Assembly (NCBI GenBank): GCA_023897205.1
Contig: JAHWDD010000006.1
Coordinates: 124,001 to 188,000, forward strand
Source of the DNA: Exophiala sp. HKRS030
Taxonomy: Eukaryota; Ascomycota; Eurotiomycetes; Chaetothyriales; Herpotrichiellaceae
Direction of reading: 5' to 3'
DNA: 64,000 nucleotides
Made by a program: the position numbers and the translations under genes. Of this stretch, positions 54,618-64,000 are shown piece by piece (position 1 is the stretch's first letter; each line of letters starts with the position of its first letter). Below the pieces are notes generated by a model. The model worked only from the letters and a program-made list of their open reading frames with translations, was not told the DNA's origin and did no database searches.

Positions 54618-56462
54618 ATGCCTCGGGCTCGAAAGGCTGGAGTAGCCTCTGCTGACCAGTTCTCTGCAAACCTCCAAAGCGAGAGCAGGAAAAGAAAACG
54701 AGTGGAAACTGAGGATGCAGACGCGCAAGGCCAAAGAAGTGACAAGCGCACGAAGGAGACCAACGGAGTCACACATCAGGCCGGACTCTCTTCCAAAAGC
54801 TCTCTGGGAAAGCGCAAAGTAGATGTTGTAGCCGCAGACCATCTTGAAGTCGACCAAGAAGTGGACGGACCCATACCGAGTCTCAAAGAGGAGGAGGCTT
54901 TCAGACAACGACGAAGTCCCAAGAACAAGAACAAGGTACAAAAAGACCAAGACGCGCCAGAACCCTCCACAACTGCCCGTCGGACACCGAGCAAGACTGG
55001 CCGCAGGCCATCGGGTCGCGGCCGTAAAGTCAAGGCCGAGGAGGAAGAGGAAGAGGAAGACGTTCTAGACGATTCTGAGTCTATTGAAGACGTGGGAAAG
55101 TCTAAGCCAAACTCAAGACGTCCACGCAAGAACAGGACTACACAAGCCGGAAACAAGAACGAAGAGTCAGACGATCCCGACACTGGCCCAACACCAAAGC
55201 GCAAACGCAAAACAGCAGCTGAGCGCGAAGCAGATCGTCTCGCAGCGATGGTTCCACTAGCAGCTCGCGCGACGAATTTAAGAATGTTCGTTGGCGCGCA
55301 CACCTCCATAGCCAAGGGCGTCGAGAATGCCGTGACAAACTGTGTTCATATCGGGGGTAATGCATTCGCTTGCTTTCTTAAATCTCAGCGAAAATGGGAC
55401 AACCCACCACTTGCTGACACGAATCGTGACGCCTTCAAGTCGGCACTTCTCGAACACAAATATGATGGCACGCAACACATTGTTCCTCATGGGAGTTATC
55501 TCGTCAACCTCGCCACCGAAGACGAGGCGAAGTCGGCGCAAAGCTACGCTACATTCATTGACGATCTTCGTCGCTGCGAAGCTCTCGGTATACGTTATTA
55601 CAACTTCCATCCCGGCGGTGCGGGACAGTCACCTTTCAACGAAGCTGTTGCTAGGCTTGCGGGAAACCTCAACCGTGCCTTGGCCGAGACAAAGACCGTT
55701 GTTCCACTGCTCGAAAACATGGCAGGGCACGGGACTTTGATCGGTGGCCGGTTCGGTGACCTGCGCGACGTGATCGACCTGATCAAGCCAGAATTCCGTG
55801 CCAGGATCGGAGTGTGTATTGACACGTGCCACTCTTTTGCCGCCGGGTACGATCTGCGCTCCCCCGAGGCGTTTGCGGCCACCATGAAAGAGTTTGATGA
55901 GACTGTCGGGCTGAAATATCTCAAAGCGTTGCACCTGAACGACAGCAAGGCACCTTTGGGAAGCCATAGGGATCTCCACCAGAACATCGGCCTGGGTTTC
56001 CTCGGACTGAGAGCCTTCCACAACGTGATGAATTTCCCGGCGTTCGAAGGGTTGCCGCTCATCCTCGAGACGCCGTGTGAACGACCTGATCCGAGCGATC
56101 CGAAGGGGAAGAAGACTATTGACGACAAGAACGTGTGGGCCACAGAGATCAAGCTTCTGGAGAGTCTGATCGGAATGGACGTGCAGAGTGAGACATTCAA
56201 AAGTCTAGAAAAGGATTTGGCGGACAAAGGGAGAAAAGAGCGGGAAGCAATGCAGAAGCAGTTCGACAAGAAAGTGGAGGAGCAGAAGAAAAAAGCGGCC
56301 AAGCTTGAAAAAGGACAGACATCTCTGCGAGACATGTTTGGAAAGAAGGCCGTAAAGGCGGGGGCGACCAACGTGAAGAAGAAGGGAAACAAAAAGAAAG
56401 TCAAGGGCGAGGAGAGCGAGGTTGAGGACGAAAGTAGCGAGTTGAGTGATGTCAGCAGCTAG
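54618..56462 (+). CDS. apn1: AP endonuclease Apn1 (endonuclease IV family)
   Basis: A single exon of 614 codons. The endonuclease IV core runs from about residue 217 to 510. It shows FVGAHTSIAKGVENAV, GGNAFACFLKSQRKW, VPHGSYLVNLA, YYNFHPGGAG, LLENMAGHGTLIGGRFGDL, GVCIDTCHSFAAGYD, HLNDSKAPLGSHRDLH with NIGLG, and LILETPCERPDP. These provide the tri-zinc ligands (His, Glu, Asp). Apn1 cleaves DNA 5' of abasic sites and removes 3' blocking groups in base excision repair. A ~215-residue Lys/Arg/Glu-rich extension with KRKR-type signals precedes the core, and a Lys/Glu tail follows. Both suggest nuclear import (inference). Yeast Apn1 carries its import signal at the C-terminus only. Confidence 0.95.
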   Translation: MPRARKAGVASADQFSANLQSESRKRKRVETEDADAQGQRSDKRTKETNGVTHQAGLSSKSSLGKRKVDVVAADHLEVDQEVDGPIPSLKEEEAFRQRRSPKNKNKVQKDQDAPEPSTTARRTPSKTGRRPSGRGRKVKAEEEEEEEDVLDDSESIEDVGKSKPNSRRPRKNRTTQAGNKNEESDDPDTGPTPKRKRKTAAEREADRLAAMVPLAARATNLRMFVGAHTSIAKGVENAVTNCVHIGGNAFACFLKSQRKWDNPPLADTNRDAFKSALLEHKYDGTQHIVPHGSYLVNLATEDEAKSAQSYATFIDDLRRCEALGIRYYNFHPGGAGQSPFNEAVARLAGNLNRALAETKTVVPLLENMAGHGTLIGGRFGDLRDVIDLIKPEFRARIGVCIDTCHSFAAGYDLRSPEAFAATMKEFDETVGLKYLKALHLNDSKAPLGSHRDLHQNIGLGFLGLRAFHNVMNFPAFEGLPLILETPCERPDPSDPKGKKTIDDKNVWATEIKLLESLIGMDVQSETFKSLEKDLADKGRKEREAMQKQFDKKVEEQKKKAAKLEKGQTSLRDMFGKKAVKAGATNVKKKGNKKKVKGEESEVEDESSELSDVSS

Positions 56463-56912
56463 ACAAGTAGGAGGACGAGTCGACTCTTCGTATGCTGGTG
56501 TACCAGGAATGTCTGAACACGACATGATTCCGTAGCACCGGACACGACGTATGTTACATACGTTCGAGTATACCATGACATTGAGAGTACCTAGGTCAGT
56601 GAATGAGGTTTAAGCAGGTGTTGTGTCTTATATGCTGTTGAGTAGAATGTAACATATATGCGCGTACAGCTGTCAAGGAGTACTTTTCGTCCTTGTACCA
56701 AAAAAACAATTCTCATGATCTCATTACTCGTTATCCCTCAATTGATTTCTCTGTCGCATTGCAAAATTGCCAATGATATAAAAGTAACAAGATCTCTTTT
56801 ACCAAAAGTCTCTTCTTCCGATGAAAACTGTCTCGTCCCGTGACCTAAACTGAATGATGATCATGGCCGTTGTTTCCGGCCTCGGTTTGAGTGAGTTGAG
56901 GGGAGGTCGGTT
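56463..56912. other. Intergenic, convergent 3' flanks of apn1 and the P450 gene
   Basis: No gene is seen. Confidence 0.6.
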
Positions 56913-58586
56913 TCAACTCCCCCAACCGACATTCTTGACCACCACCCTCATGCCGTTTTTGGGCCTGGCGGTGATGCCACCTTTGATGAGGACCTCCTCG
57001 TCCGGGTCGACCATCTGAAACTCGTAGGTGCCCACGAACGCGGCGAGCAGGCAGGCAAACTCGGCGACGGCGAACTTCATGCCTATGCAACTCCGGGGGC
57101 CGTGCAGGAAGGTCAAAAACGCGTAGTTGCTCGTGGCCCCGCCGGCGTTGTTGGCTTGCTGGCCGTCGGCCGCCATCCACCGGTCCGGGTCGAAATTGTC
57201 GGCGTCCTGACCCCAGAGGGCCACGCTGTGGTTGACCGCCCAGGGGGCGACGATGATGGTGGTCCCCCTGGGCACGTACTGGCCCAGGATGCTGGTGTTG
57301 ACGGCCGTGGTTCGGATCGTGAGCGGCACGGGGGCCCACAGCCGTAGTGTTTCCTGACACACGGCGTGAAGGTAGGGCATGTTGTCGATGACGTCGTGGG
57401 TGATTTTGTCGTTGCCCAGAGAGTCGATGTGGGAGTGGATCTCGTCGCGCAACCGCTTTTGTACGTCCTGGTTTTGTGATAGACTGTAAACTGCCCAGGT
57501 GAAAGCCGAGGCGGTGGTTTCGTGACCGGCAGCGAGAAAAGTCATCATGTTGTCGACAAGTTTCTCGTCGGTGAACCCACCAGACTCCAAAGCGACCGAG
57601 ATGATGTCGGGGTCCATGGGTTCCTTGTTGGCCATGCGGCGCTTCTTTTGTTCCACCAGCCGGCGGCACGTGTTGCGAGCCACGGCGCTCGCAGCCTGGA
57701 CGCTCCTGTTCCGGGCGAGAGGTAGGTTCTGGATGATGATGCGGGGTATGAAGAACTGTAGCAACCCCAGAATGCGCGCCGTCCGGTCGGGCTGGAAGAC
57801 GGACCGGTAGACTCGGTTCAGCTCGTTGTCCGGGTCCTGCAGGGCGCGGAAATCTTGGCCCATGCCCGCCAGGCCGATGATGTCGAGCGTGGCTCGGCTG
57901 GACCATTCGCTCACCTCGACGACGTCGTGCGGTTTGTGGTCGGAATCGGAGTCTTTTGTGGACGATTTTTCGTCATCGAGCTCGGCTTGTATGCACTGCA
58001 CCATCTCTCGCGACTTGGACCAGAAGATCGGGTAGAGTTCTTTGATGTGCCGGAAATGGAAGGCTGGCATCAGACTCTTCCGTTGCGCCTTGTGGTCGTC
58101 ACCCTCGGCGAGGAGGATGCCGATTCCCAAGATCTGTCCTATCCCCGCGAAAAGGAGTTTCGGCTTGACGAAGTCGTAACTCTTGGTGGTCAACACCTCG
58201 CCGAGGGCCTGGGGGCTGGTGAGCAACAAACGTTCACGGTTGAAGAGGTGGAGGTAGCGAAGGAGTCCATCGTTGGGGATTTCGTTGTTCCATCGTCTAG
58301 GTGGGATCCCGGACGGTTCTTTCACCAAGACCCTCCATTGACCATTCAACAATGAGCCACCGGGTACGCTGGGGACGTGTCGAAGAGGACTGACGAAGTG
58401 AGGATATACGAGGGTGCCGTATATGTACCAGACGAATGCGTGGAGGAAAAACGCACAAACAAATGTCCAGAGATAGGATTGAGATATTGACAAGGTAGGA
58501 TAAAATCTGACGAGGGAAATCGAAATTACAGAGGAAGATAACGCCCAGAAGCGATACGTGCTCATGAATTCCGGGAATTGAAGCAT
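56913..58586 (-). CDS. Microsomal cytochrome P450 monooxygenase
   Basis: A single exon of 557 codons from MLQFPEF. The I-helix oxygen motif is AAGHETTAS, the K-helix EXXR is ETLR, a PERF-like DPDRW follows, and the heme loop is FLHGPRSCIG with ligand Cys500. The N-terminal ~60 residues contain two hydrophobic stretches, so it is anchored in the ER membrane and faces the cytosol, receiving electrons from P450 reductase. Length and layout are typical for fungal P450s. The substrate and CYP family cannot be told by eye; the sequence resembles fatty-acid or alkane-type clans in its I-helix and heme loop (weak inference). The frame is open 97 codons further upstream, but this start gives the usual membrane anchor. 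Confidence 0.93.
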   Translation of the reverse strand: MLQFPEFMSTYRFWALSSSVISISLVRFYPTLSISQSYLWTFVCAFFLHAFVWYIYGTLVYPHFVSPLRHVPSVPGGSLLNGQWRVLVKEPSGIPPRRWNNEIPNDGLLRYLHLFNRERLLLTSPQALGEVLTTKSYDFVKPKLLFAGIGQILGIGILLAEGDDHKAQRKSLMPAFHFRHIKELYPIFWSKSREMVQCIQAELDDEKSSTKDSDSDHKPHDVVEVSEWSSRATLDIIGLAGMGQDFRALQDPDNELNRVYRSVFQPDRTARILGLLQFFIPRIIIQNLPLARNRSVQAASAVARNTCRRLVEQKKRRMANKEPMDPDIISVALESGGFTDEKLVDNMMTFLAAGHETTASAFTWAVYSLSQNQDVQKRLRDEIHSHIDSLGNDKITHDVIDNMPYLHAVCQETLRLWAPVPLTIRTTAVNTSILGQYVPRGTTIIVAPWAVNHSVALWGQDADNFDPDRWMAADGQQANNAGGATSNYAFLTFLHGPRSCIGMKFAVAEFACLLAAFVGTYEFQMVDPDEEVLIKGGITARPKNGMRVVVKNVGWGS

Positions 58587-59397
58587 TTTTCCGTGGTCGA
58601 ACGACAACTGCCCAGTCACTGTATATGTGTGTGTCGATAGTATGTCCAAAAAGTTCAATGATTTACTGGCATACAGAATTCGTATATACAGCAAAGACAG
58701 TATATTCAAGGAAACGACAGACTGTCTAGAAGAAGGTGGCGGACGAGTAAAAGAAAAGGTTTTTGAGAAAGTCTGCCCGTGCCCGTTCGGAGCGTTTGAG
58801 TGCTCCGTGTCCCGAAGCGAAGCGACAGTGTGAAACAGGAGACGGCGGCAGATCTCGAGCAAAAGAAAGTCTCTCACGGGTACAAGTAGCCAGGCAGCAA
58901 CAATATTGCCATTGCGTTGTTATTATACGAGTACGAAGCGAAACAGAGATTGATGAATGAGGTCAATGATCTAATTAACGTCATGATCCATTCATGGCGA
59001 ACAAGCAAAAAAGGCCTATGGACCACGAGGGGGAAAGAAGGACTGGGGGCCACTAAAGTCATGGATCGTAGGGACCAGATTGGCCTCGGCTATTCGTAAT
59101 CCATGCCTAACTCGGCGTGTGTCGCGAGGAGGGGACACGGTTTGTACAATAGTAGTATTACATGGGAGTACGTAGTACGGAGTAGGAGTAGCTGTACTCC
59201 GTACTCCGTAACCGAGTAGAGAGATATACGGAGTACGAAGTACGACATACGCGTCACATTTGTTGTGAAAATAGTTTGAATCCCTTTTGTTCTCTCTGCG
59301 CAAAATGTCATCGATCGATACTCGCAAATAGGTGCCTGTCTTGACGGCATCAACACAGCTGGTCGCCAGAAAACAACAGTCCATGTAAACACTTCTT
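58587..59397. other. Intergenic with a dense cluster of TACGGAGTA motifs
   Basis: No gene. Four copies of TACGGAGTA/TACTCCGTA occur at 59176-59184 (+), 59195-59203 (-), 59202-59210 (-) and 59227-59235 (+). Confidence 0.6.
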
Positions 59398-59994
59398 TCA
59401 AAATGATATTCCGTTCAAGCGGCTCTTTATGCTAACACTCTGTCCTGGTCGTGGATTGTCCTCCCCACGCCATCGACTAGACCTGCACTCGGTACAGTCA
59501 CACGTTTCTCTCTCATTCTGGTCAATGGATGATTCTGAATCAGTGCGAGCATAGTCTTGTCGCTGTGGTTGGACCTTGCGGTCTGCATCAACAGTTGCTT
59601 CCTTCTCGCTCCGCACCACTTTCCCGGAATTCTGCTGGGTCAACCGGAGGGGGCTCTTTCTGCTGACCGGACTCGCCGGAGTGAAGTCATCTTCTTTCAA
59701 GTCGATACCAGAGTCACTGTTCATGCCATCTATCCGTTCCCCCGTCGAGTCCGCCGATGTATCAAGCTTGAGAAATCCCTCCAAAGACTGATCTTCTTGC
59801 TTTGAAACTTCACCCAACAGATATGTATCGTCCAATTCTTCCCACGCCCAAGTCGACGGCTCTTTTGATCGTATTCCGGGATCTGACATTGACCATGCCC
59901 AATGGTGTTCTGTTACATAGCCCTCTGGGAGCTTCATTTTGGATCTGTTGTCGGGAGCGTGGCACAAGCGTGTAAGGCAATGGCTATAACACAC
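59398..59994 (-). CDS. Small hypothetical protein
   Basis: A single frame of 198 codons; Met20 (MKLPEGYVTEHHWAW, base 59937) is a likelier start by composition. The product is acidic and hydrophilic, rich in Ser, Asp and Glu, with a tryptophan-bearing segment (HHWAWSMSDPG, EPSTWAWEELDD) near the N-terminus and a CDCTECR pair of cysteines near the end. I do not recognise a family. The conserved-looking Trp/Glu region and absence of repeats make a real gene plausible, but there is no homology evidence I can check. No membrane segment is visible. It follows the P450 on the same strand across ~800 bp. Confidence 0.5.
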   Translation of the reverse strand: MCYSHCLTRLCHAPDNRSKMKLPEGYVTEHHWAWSMSDPGIRSKEPSTWAWEELDDTYLLGEVSKQEDQSLEGFLKLDTSADSTGERIDGMNSDSGIDLKEDDFTPASPVSRKSPLRLTQQNSGKVVRSEKEATVDADRKVQPQRQDYARTDSESSIDQNERETCDCTECRSSRWRGEDNPRPGQSVSIKSRLNGISF

Positions 59995-61420
59995 AACCGC
60001 GGATGTGAGGCCACATTTGTGCCGTATGAAAGCGTAGGGTGAGGTCTATCCTCACTAAGAATGCTTTTTCAGTATTCTAGACATAGAATAAGAATTTCGC
60101 GGTAGACTTGCTTTGTCCGCAGTCACAATTATGAATTGAGAACAGCTCGATAGTCAAGGGAAAGGCATTCCCTGAAATGTGGAATCAACGAGAGTGCTAA
60201 AACAACAGCCGGCTTGATTAGGCAGCCATTCCCTACCTTGTCTGGGTTATTGTTCTACCAAGTTTGTTACTCACAGGATTGCTAAGGATGATATGACCGT
60301 CTAGCCAACCAATCTAATCACCATATTTTGCAGAGCAAAAGCTCCCGGGCAAAAGGCGTTGTTTGCGAAGTACTCCTGTGCCGTTCTTGTTTGCAGATAG
60401 ACAACCTGAAGCACCATGCGGTTTTCCTTTCATTAAACAATTCACATAGGCCTACATCAAGAACTTTTGGAAGGGAAAGACTTCGTTGACATGCCATTGT
60501 CATACACTATCGTACATGAATGACTGCGAAGCGCTGACTGAGCAGTGGATGATTTGGTAAAGAACATTAGATGCTGAACAGATGCTGAGTAATTTCTTCA
60601 GGACTTTGTCATTTGAATAAACCCACCGTGTTTTTCGTACTCGGGTAACCTGCCTACGCAACCTTCACGTCATTTGAATCTCAAGTCTTGTACTCCATCC
60701 TCCTTCTCCTTACCACCTGTGCACTTAATACGAGCAATGAGAGTGGAACAAATCACCATCTCGGACTTCTTGACTCTCAAGAGTCCTGTCGGATAGAAAA
60801 ATCCATGGCCTGAGGTAATTATTGTGAGCTAAACTGTGTCGCAGCCATGCCGTTAGTACCTGATCAAGCAAAGGAGTCGCCCTTGAAAACCCTTTGCTCA
60901 ACCGTCGAAGTCGTACAGCTGTGTCCAGTGTCACTGGTGATCAGACCAGTATTTCTTGATTCGAGGAACAAGTCTAAAGTACATGGCCCCCCGTCTCGCG
61001 CTCTTATCCCGAAAGGATCTCAGTAAAGCTTTGTGAAGGACCGTCTCGAGGCGCAACGTGGCGAAAGACCTTCCGCATTGGGAAGCAGTTTCGACAGGGT
61101 CCATTATAGACGCTACAGCTTAATTGCGACGGCCACCAAGATCCAACCACCACACTGAAGATCAAAATTAGATACGGGTCTGGATTTTGAAAGTTTGACA
61201 GATGCCGCAGGATTGTGGAGAGCAGCAACATCCCTGAGCAAGATGTATTTGTATGTGTATATATGGTCTCCCAGACGGTTATGGCCATATGGTACGTTTT
61301 CAATCAATCCCATCTTCACACGATCCGAATACTTTCCACTGTTCTTCCAAGGCATACATTATCGCACCTGGTCACTACCCCTTATATCTTTTGTTCGGGA
61401 ACAAGATCACACATACAACT
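59995..61420. other. Intergenic before the DUF7702-type gene
   Basis: No supported gene over 1.4 kb; open frames on both strands are short and featureless. Confidence 0.5.
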
Positions 61421-62333
61421 ATGGCGGTAGATGCTGTTTCTACCGCGAAGTTGGTCGTCTACATCATCTTCGCACCGATTGCTCTCTTTTGCTTTCTCAA
61501 GCACCGCAAACTCGGTCCTCTCGGATGGTGGTACGTCAATGTGTTCTGTGTGCTCCGACTAGTCACAGGCGCTATCGGCATACATGGGAACAAAAATGGC
61601 GAAGCCTATACCATCCTCAATAGTATCGGTATTTCGCCTCTAATGTTGGCAGTATCTGGTCTTATTGATGAAGCGTAAGTTGACATGACCATGCGGTTCT
61701 CCGACCTTGCCCTGTCAAAAGCTAAATTGTGACAACTAGGAAGCGTGCCACAAATCCACGATCGCAGTCCAAATCTAACATCTTATTCGAGCTTGTTTTC
61801 CATGGCATAGTTATAGCCGGGATGGCTTTGGTTATCGTCGCCATCGTTCATTTTGAAGAAAATCAGGATATTTCTTCAAGTAAGACGGAACTGGATGTCG
61901 GTTCGGCCATTTCTTGTATAGCTTATGGTCTCCTGGTTTTCTGGGCTGTGCTGAGCTTCTTTCAATCGCGCCTGCACTCCGAGAATGTCAAACCAACTGT
62001 CGTCCGATGTGGAAAAACAGTGAGTCGTCGCACGCTAAGATACTTCCAAAGAAGAAGAAAAAAACTGCTAACGTTCTACGCCAACAGATACTCCTTGCTT
62101 GCCTTGCTAGCCTGCCTCTCATTGCGATCCGCATTGGTTGGGGTGTGGCCTACCTCGAGCTCAAGATCCATCACCCGAACTCTGGCTTCCTCACATCCTT
62201 GGCCGTCATGGTTTGCCTGAATGTTGTCCCAGAAATGGTCATTATAGCGGTGCTTCTCGCAGCTGGTGTCGCCACTCACAGGTTACAAGACGCCATGACA
62301 GCCGGGACCAGGTCGCGCAGTGGCAGGAGATGA
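61421..62333 (+). CDS. Seven-TM fungal membrane protein, DUF7702-like
   Basis: Three exons: 61421-61674, 61740-62019 and 62088-62333 (introns 61675-61739 and 62020-62087), joining in phase to 259 residues. Seven hydrophobic segments can be read: VVYIIFAPIALFCFL, WYVNVFCVLRLVTGAIGI, ISPLMLAVSGLI, a long one from ILFELVFHGIVIAGM, SCIAYGLLVFWAVL, ILLACLASLPLIAIRI and MVIIAVLLAAGVA. The layout (FCVLRLVTGAIGI early, basic short C-tail) is that of an abundant mould-specific family annotated as DUF7702. Its function is unknown; a receptor or transporter role would be inference only. The exon joins restore A-K-R after the first intron and keep phase 0 at the second. Confidence 0.8.
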
Positions 62334-62986
62334 ACATGAACAAGGTGTGGAGGAAGTTGTGACTAACGGCAGGGAGAAATCGAGATGCAGACTGGGTTCT
62401 TCGGGCATCCTGGGAAATAAAAATTGAAGCGTATCACGTTCACATCCCAGAGGAAGCGCTAGACGCTGACGAAATCGTGAATTGTCTTATTAAGGAGTTC
62501 GATACGGTATCATTAGAATTTTTTTGGATATGGGATAGTTTATGAAACAAATTCTTGTATGATGGCCTGGACTGTGAAAGACTAAGGTGTTTTTGACCAA
62601 GTAATTGAAGTACTCAGCCCTGTCTGCGCCACTCAAAGAGAATCGATCGGGCGTTCCGTGCCTTTAGGGACGAAGCCTTGCGATCGGCAGGGCTGCCGGC
62701 AAATCTCCACCGAGTCACTTATCAATGAAAAAGTCGGTGCCTGGGGCTGAGAATGTAGGATCCTCTCCACCAACTTACATAAGGATTCGAGACGTACGTC
62801 TTCGTGGTATAATCCAGAAATCTCGAAGGCACAGTGCTTCTCTTCGTATCAAAGTCTTCACGCCATTCCGATATTGGTCACCTTTTCGACAGGACACCTC
62901 TTTTCAAACCCTGACGAGATCGACTTGTCTAGTTCAGCCACATACATCCTGGCGAAGCAGGGGCCACTTCGTTCGCCGTACTTCTG
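62334..62986. other. Intergenic, promoter of the terminal C6 gene
   Basis: No gene is seen. Confidence 0.5.
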
Positions 62987-64000
62987 ATGGTGTACACTGG
63001 GAAGTTATCCAAGGCTTGTCAACCTTGTCGTGACAAGCGACGGAAGGTGAGTGCCCGCGCTATACTCTTTTTTTCCTGGTATTGAAGATGGGATTCATTG
63101 GCTTCAGTCCAGCATAAACTATGAAGACAACTACGGAATCAAGATGCCCATGACCCGTGGCTCGACATCTCCGCTGAACAACATGTCTGAGTCAACTAAC
63201 CTTCATTTTGGCAGTGTGATTTAAAAACACCACAATGCTCACAGTGTGTACGGCTCAAAACCTCCTGTTATGGATATCGCGACACTCAGGAATTGGCCTT
63301 TCGCGATGAAACCACTCATGTAGTGCAAAGGGTACGAGGCAATAGAAGGTCAAGGTCGAAGTCCCGGGCGCAAGACGTGCAGCCTTCCACTGCAGACCGT
63401 GTGTTGATCCCCAACCCGCAGTCGCCAGGCGAGGAAAATGAGTCAGAAAGAGAAGGAGGTGGTAGTGAAGGCGATGGCGAACGAAGACGATCGAGACAGC
63501 CGATGCTCTTAACCCTTTGGGCACCCCCCGAGGACATCGCTCTAGGATACTTCCTCTTTGTCTTCTCCCAAAACGGCCCTTTCAACTTTTTACCTGGGTT
63601 TTTGCCCGCCCTGATAGAGGACGAGGAGATCATGCAAGCCATCTACGCACCAGCTCTGGCCGCTCTAGCCCTATACTATAGTTCCCCGAGATTGCTACGC
63701 GAGGCTCGCTCCTACTACGCCACGACGTTGGGTCAAACGAACAAAGCCCTCAGCGACCCCCGCTTGGCTGTCCTCGACAAAACGCTCCTCAGTGTCCTCC
63801 TTCTCACTTCCTTCGAGGCCCTGACCTTCAGCGGCCGGAGTTCGCCTCGCAACTGGAACTCGCACGTCAAGGGTTCAACCAATCTCCTCGTCTTGAGAGA
63901 AGCGGCGCATATCGATACCGAGCTGGGCCGCCACCTTATGTACCATGCCAGCGTCGCCATACTGGCCAACTGCACCACATACCGCCTCCATGTACCGGCG
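62987..64000 (+). CDS. Zn2Cys6 fungal transcription factor, 3' end outside window
   Basis: Exon 1 is 62987-63046 (MVYTGKLSKACQPCRDKRRK). The intron is 63047-63214 and exon 2 runs from 63215 open to the window end with no stop, giving 282 visible residues. The binuclear cluster is CX2CX6CX6CX2CX6C with Cys11, 14, 21, 28, 31 and 38; the second half, CDLKTPQCSQC, is encoded by exon 2. A Ser/Glu/Gly-rich linker follows, then a helical fungal regulatory-domain start (LWAPPEDIALGYFLFVF, with FNFLPGFLP). The last visible part continues in that domain. It is probably a metabolic regulator, with target unknown. The intron is longer than most here (168 nt). The neighbour upstream is a DUF7702-type membrane protein on the same strand. 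Confidence 0.86.

Noticed and set aside
55598..56404. 268-codon minus-strand frame opposite apn1
   Set aside because: It is antisense to highly conserved endonuclease IV blocks; the composition reflects the complement of Lys/Glu codons.
56845..57906. 353-codon open frame on the minus strand
   Set aside because: It is an alternative frame of the P450 gene, with Arg/His/Pro-rich composition and no motifs, while the P450 frame has every family signature.

Overview
The window is nuclear DNA from a filamentous ascomycete (Pezizomycotina). The evidence is short introns (about 50-125 nt, GT...AG), densely packed single-copy eukaryotic housekeeping genes on both strands, Zn2Cys6 regulators, an F-box pseudogene of a type common in moulds, and a fungal 7-TM DUF7702-type membrane protein. 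The short motif TACTCCGTA/TACGGAGTA recurs between genes. I associate it with Eurotiomycetes, but that placement is inference. There is no prokaryotic, phage, plasmid, CRISPR or rRNA content, and I found no convincing tRNA.

Layout. 1-6.9 kb: 3' end of cohesin rad21; a divergent pair of mitochondrial genes (tafazzin taz1 and ribosomal protein mL60/mrpl31); an LRR-like protein of unknown function; an SRAP/HMCES abasic-site protein. 8.4-14.4 kb: the four-RRM protein Nrd1/Mrn1 and the GTPase Cdc42, both behind long pyrimidine-rich leaders. 16.5-25.5 kb, minus strand: Rco1 (Rpd3S), a PA2G4/Cdb4-like protein and a SNF5-family remodeller subunit. 26.4-34.7 kb: an EEP-family hydrolase, Mediator MED22, an enlarged dihydrofolate reductase, a six-exon Gly-rich Ddr48-like stress protein, and the splicing factor Cwc15. 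35.2-38.7 kb: a Zn2Cys6 regulator followed by a zinc-less MDR oxidoreductase, which looks like a small accessory pair. 39.1-50.2 kb: exosome Rrp45, the P4-ATPase flippase Drs2, an Ecl1-type zinc protein and Vps72/Swc2 (SWR1). 50.2-53.3 kb: no intact gene; it holds a decayed F-box gene. 53.3-64 kb: an SDR, AP endonuclease Apn1, a cytochrome P450, a small unknown protein, a DUF7702-type membrane protein, and a Zn2Cys6 regulator cut by the window end.

Most genes are core cell machinery and work separately. Recurring themes are chromatin and transcription (Rad21, Rco1, SNF5, MED22, Vps72), abasic-site repair (the SRAP protein and Apn1, about 50 kb apart) and mitochondrial function (Taz1, mL60). 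Intron-exon structures were worked out by hand from splice signals and reading-frame continuity. In every intact spliced gene the summed exon lengths give a whole number of codons. No wholly new system is evident. The most interesting signals are the dispersed TACGGAGTA inverted motif, a perfect 13-bp-arm hairpin at 16159-16186, tandem exon duplication in the Ddr48-like gene, two PIP-like boxes in the SRAP protein, and the F-box pseudogene whose internal stops are all one C-to-T change from a Gln codon.
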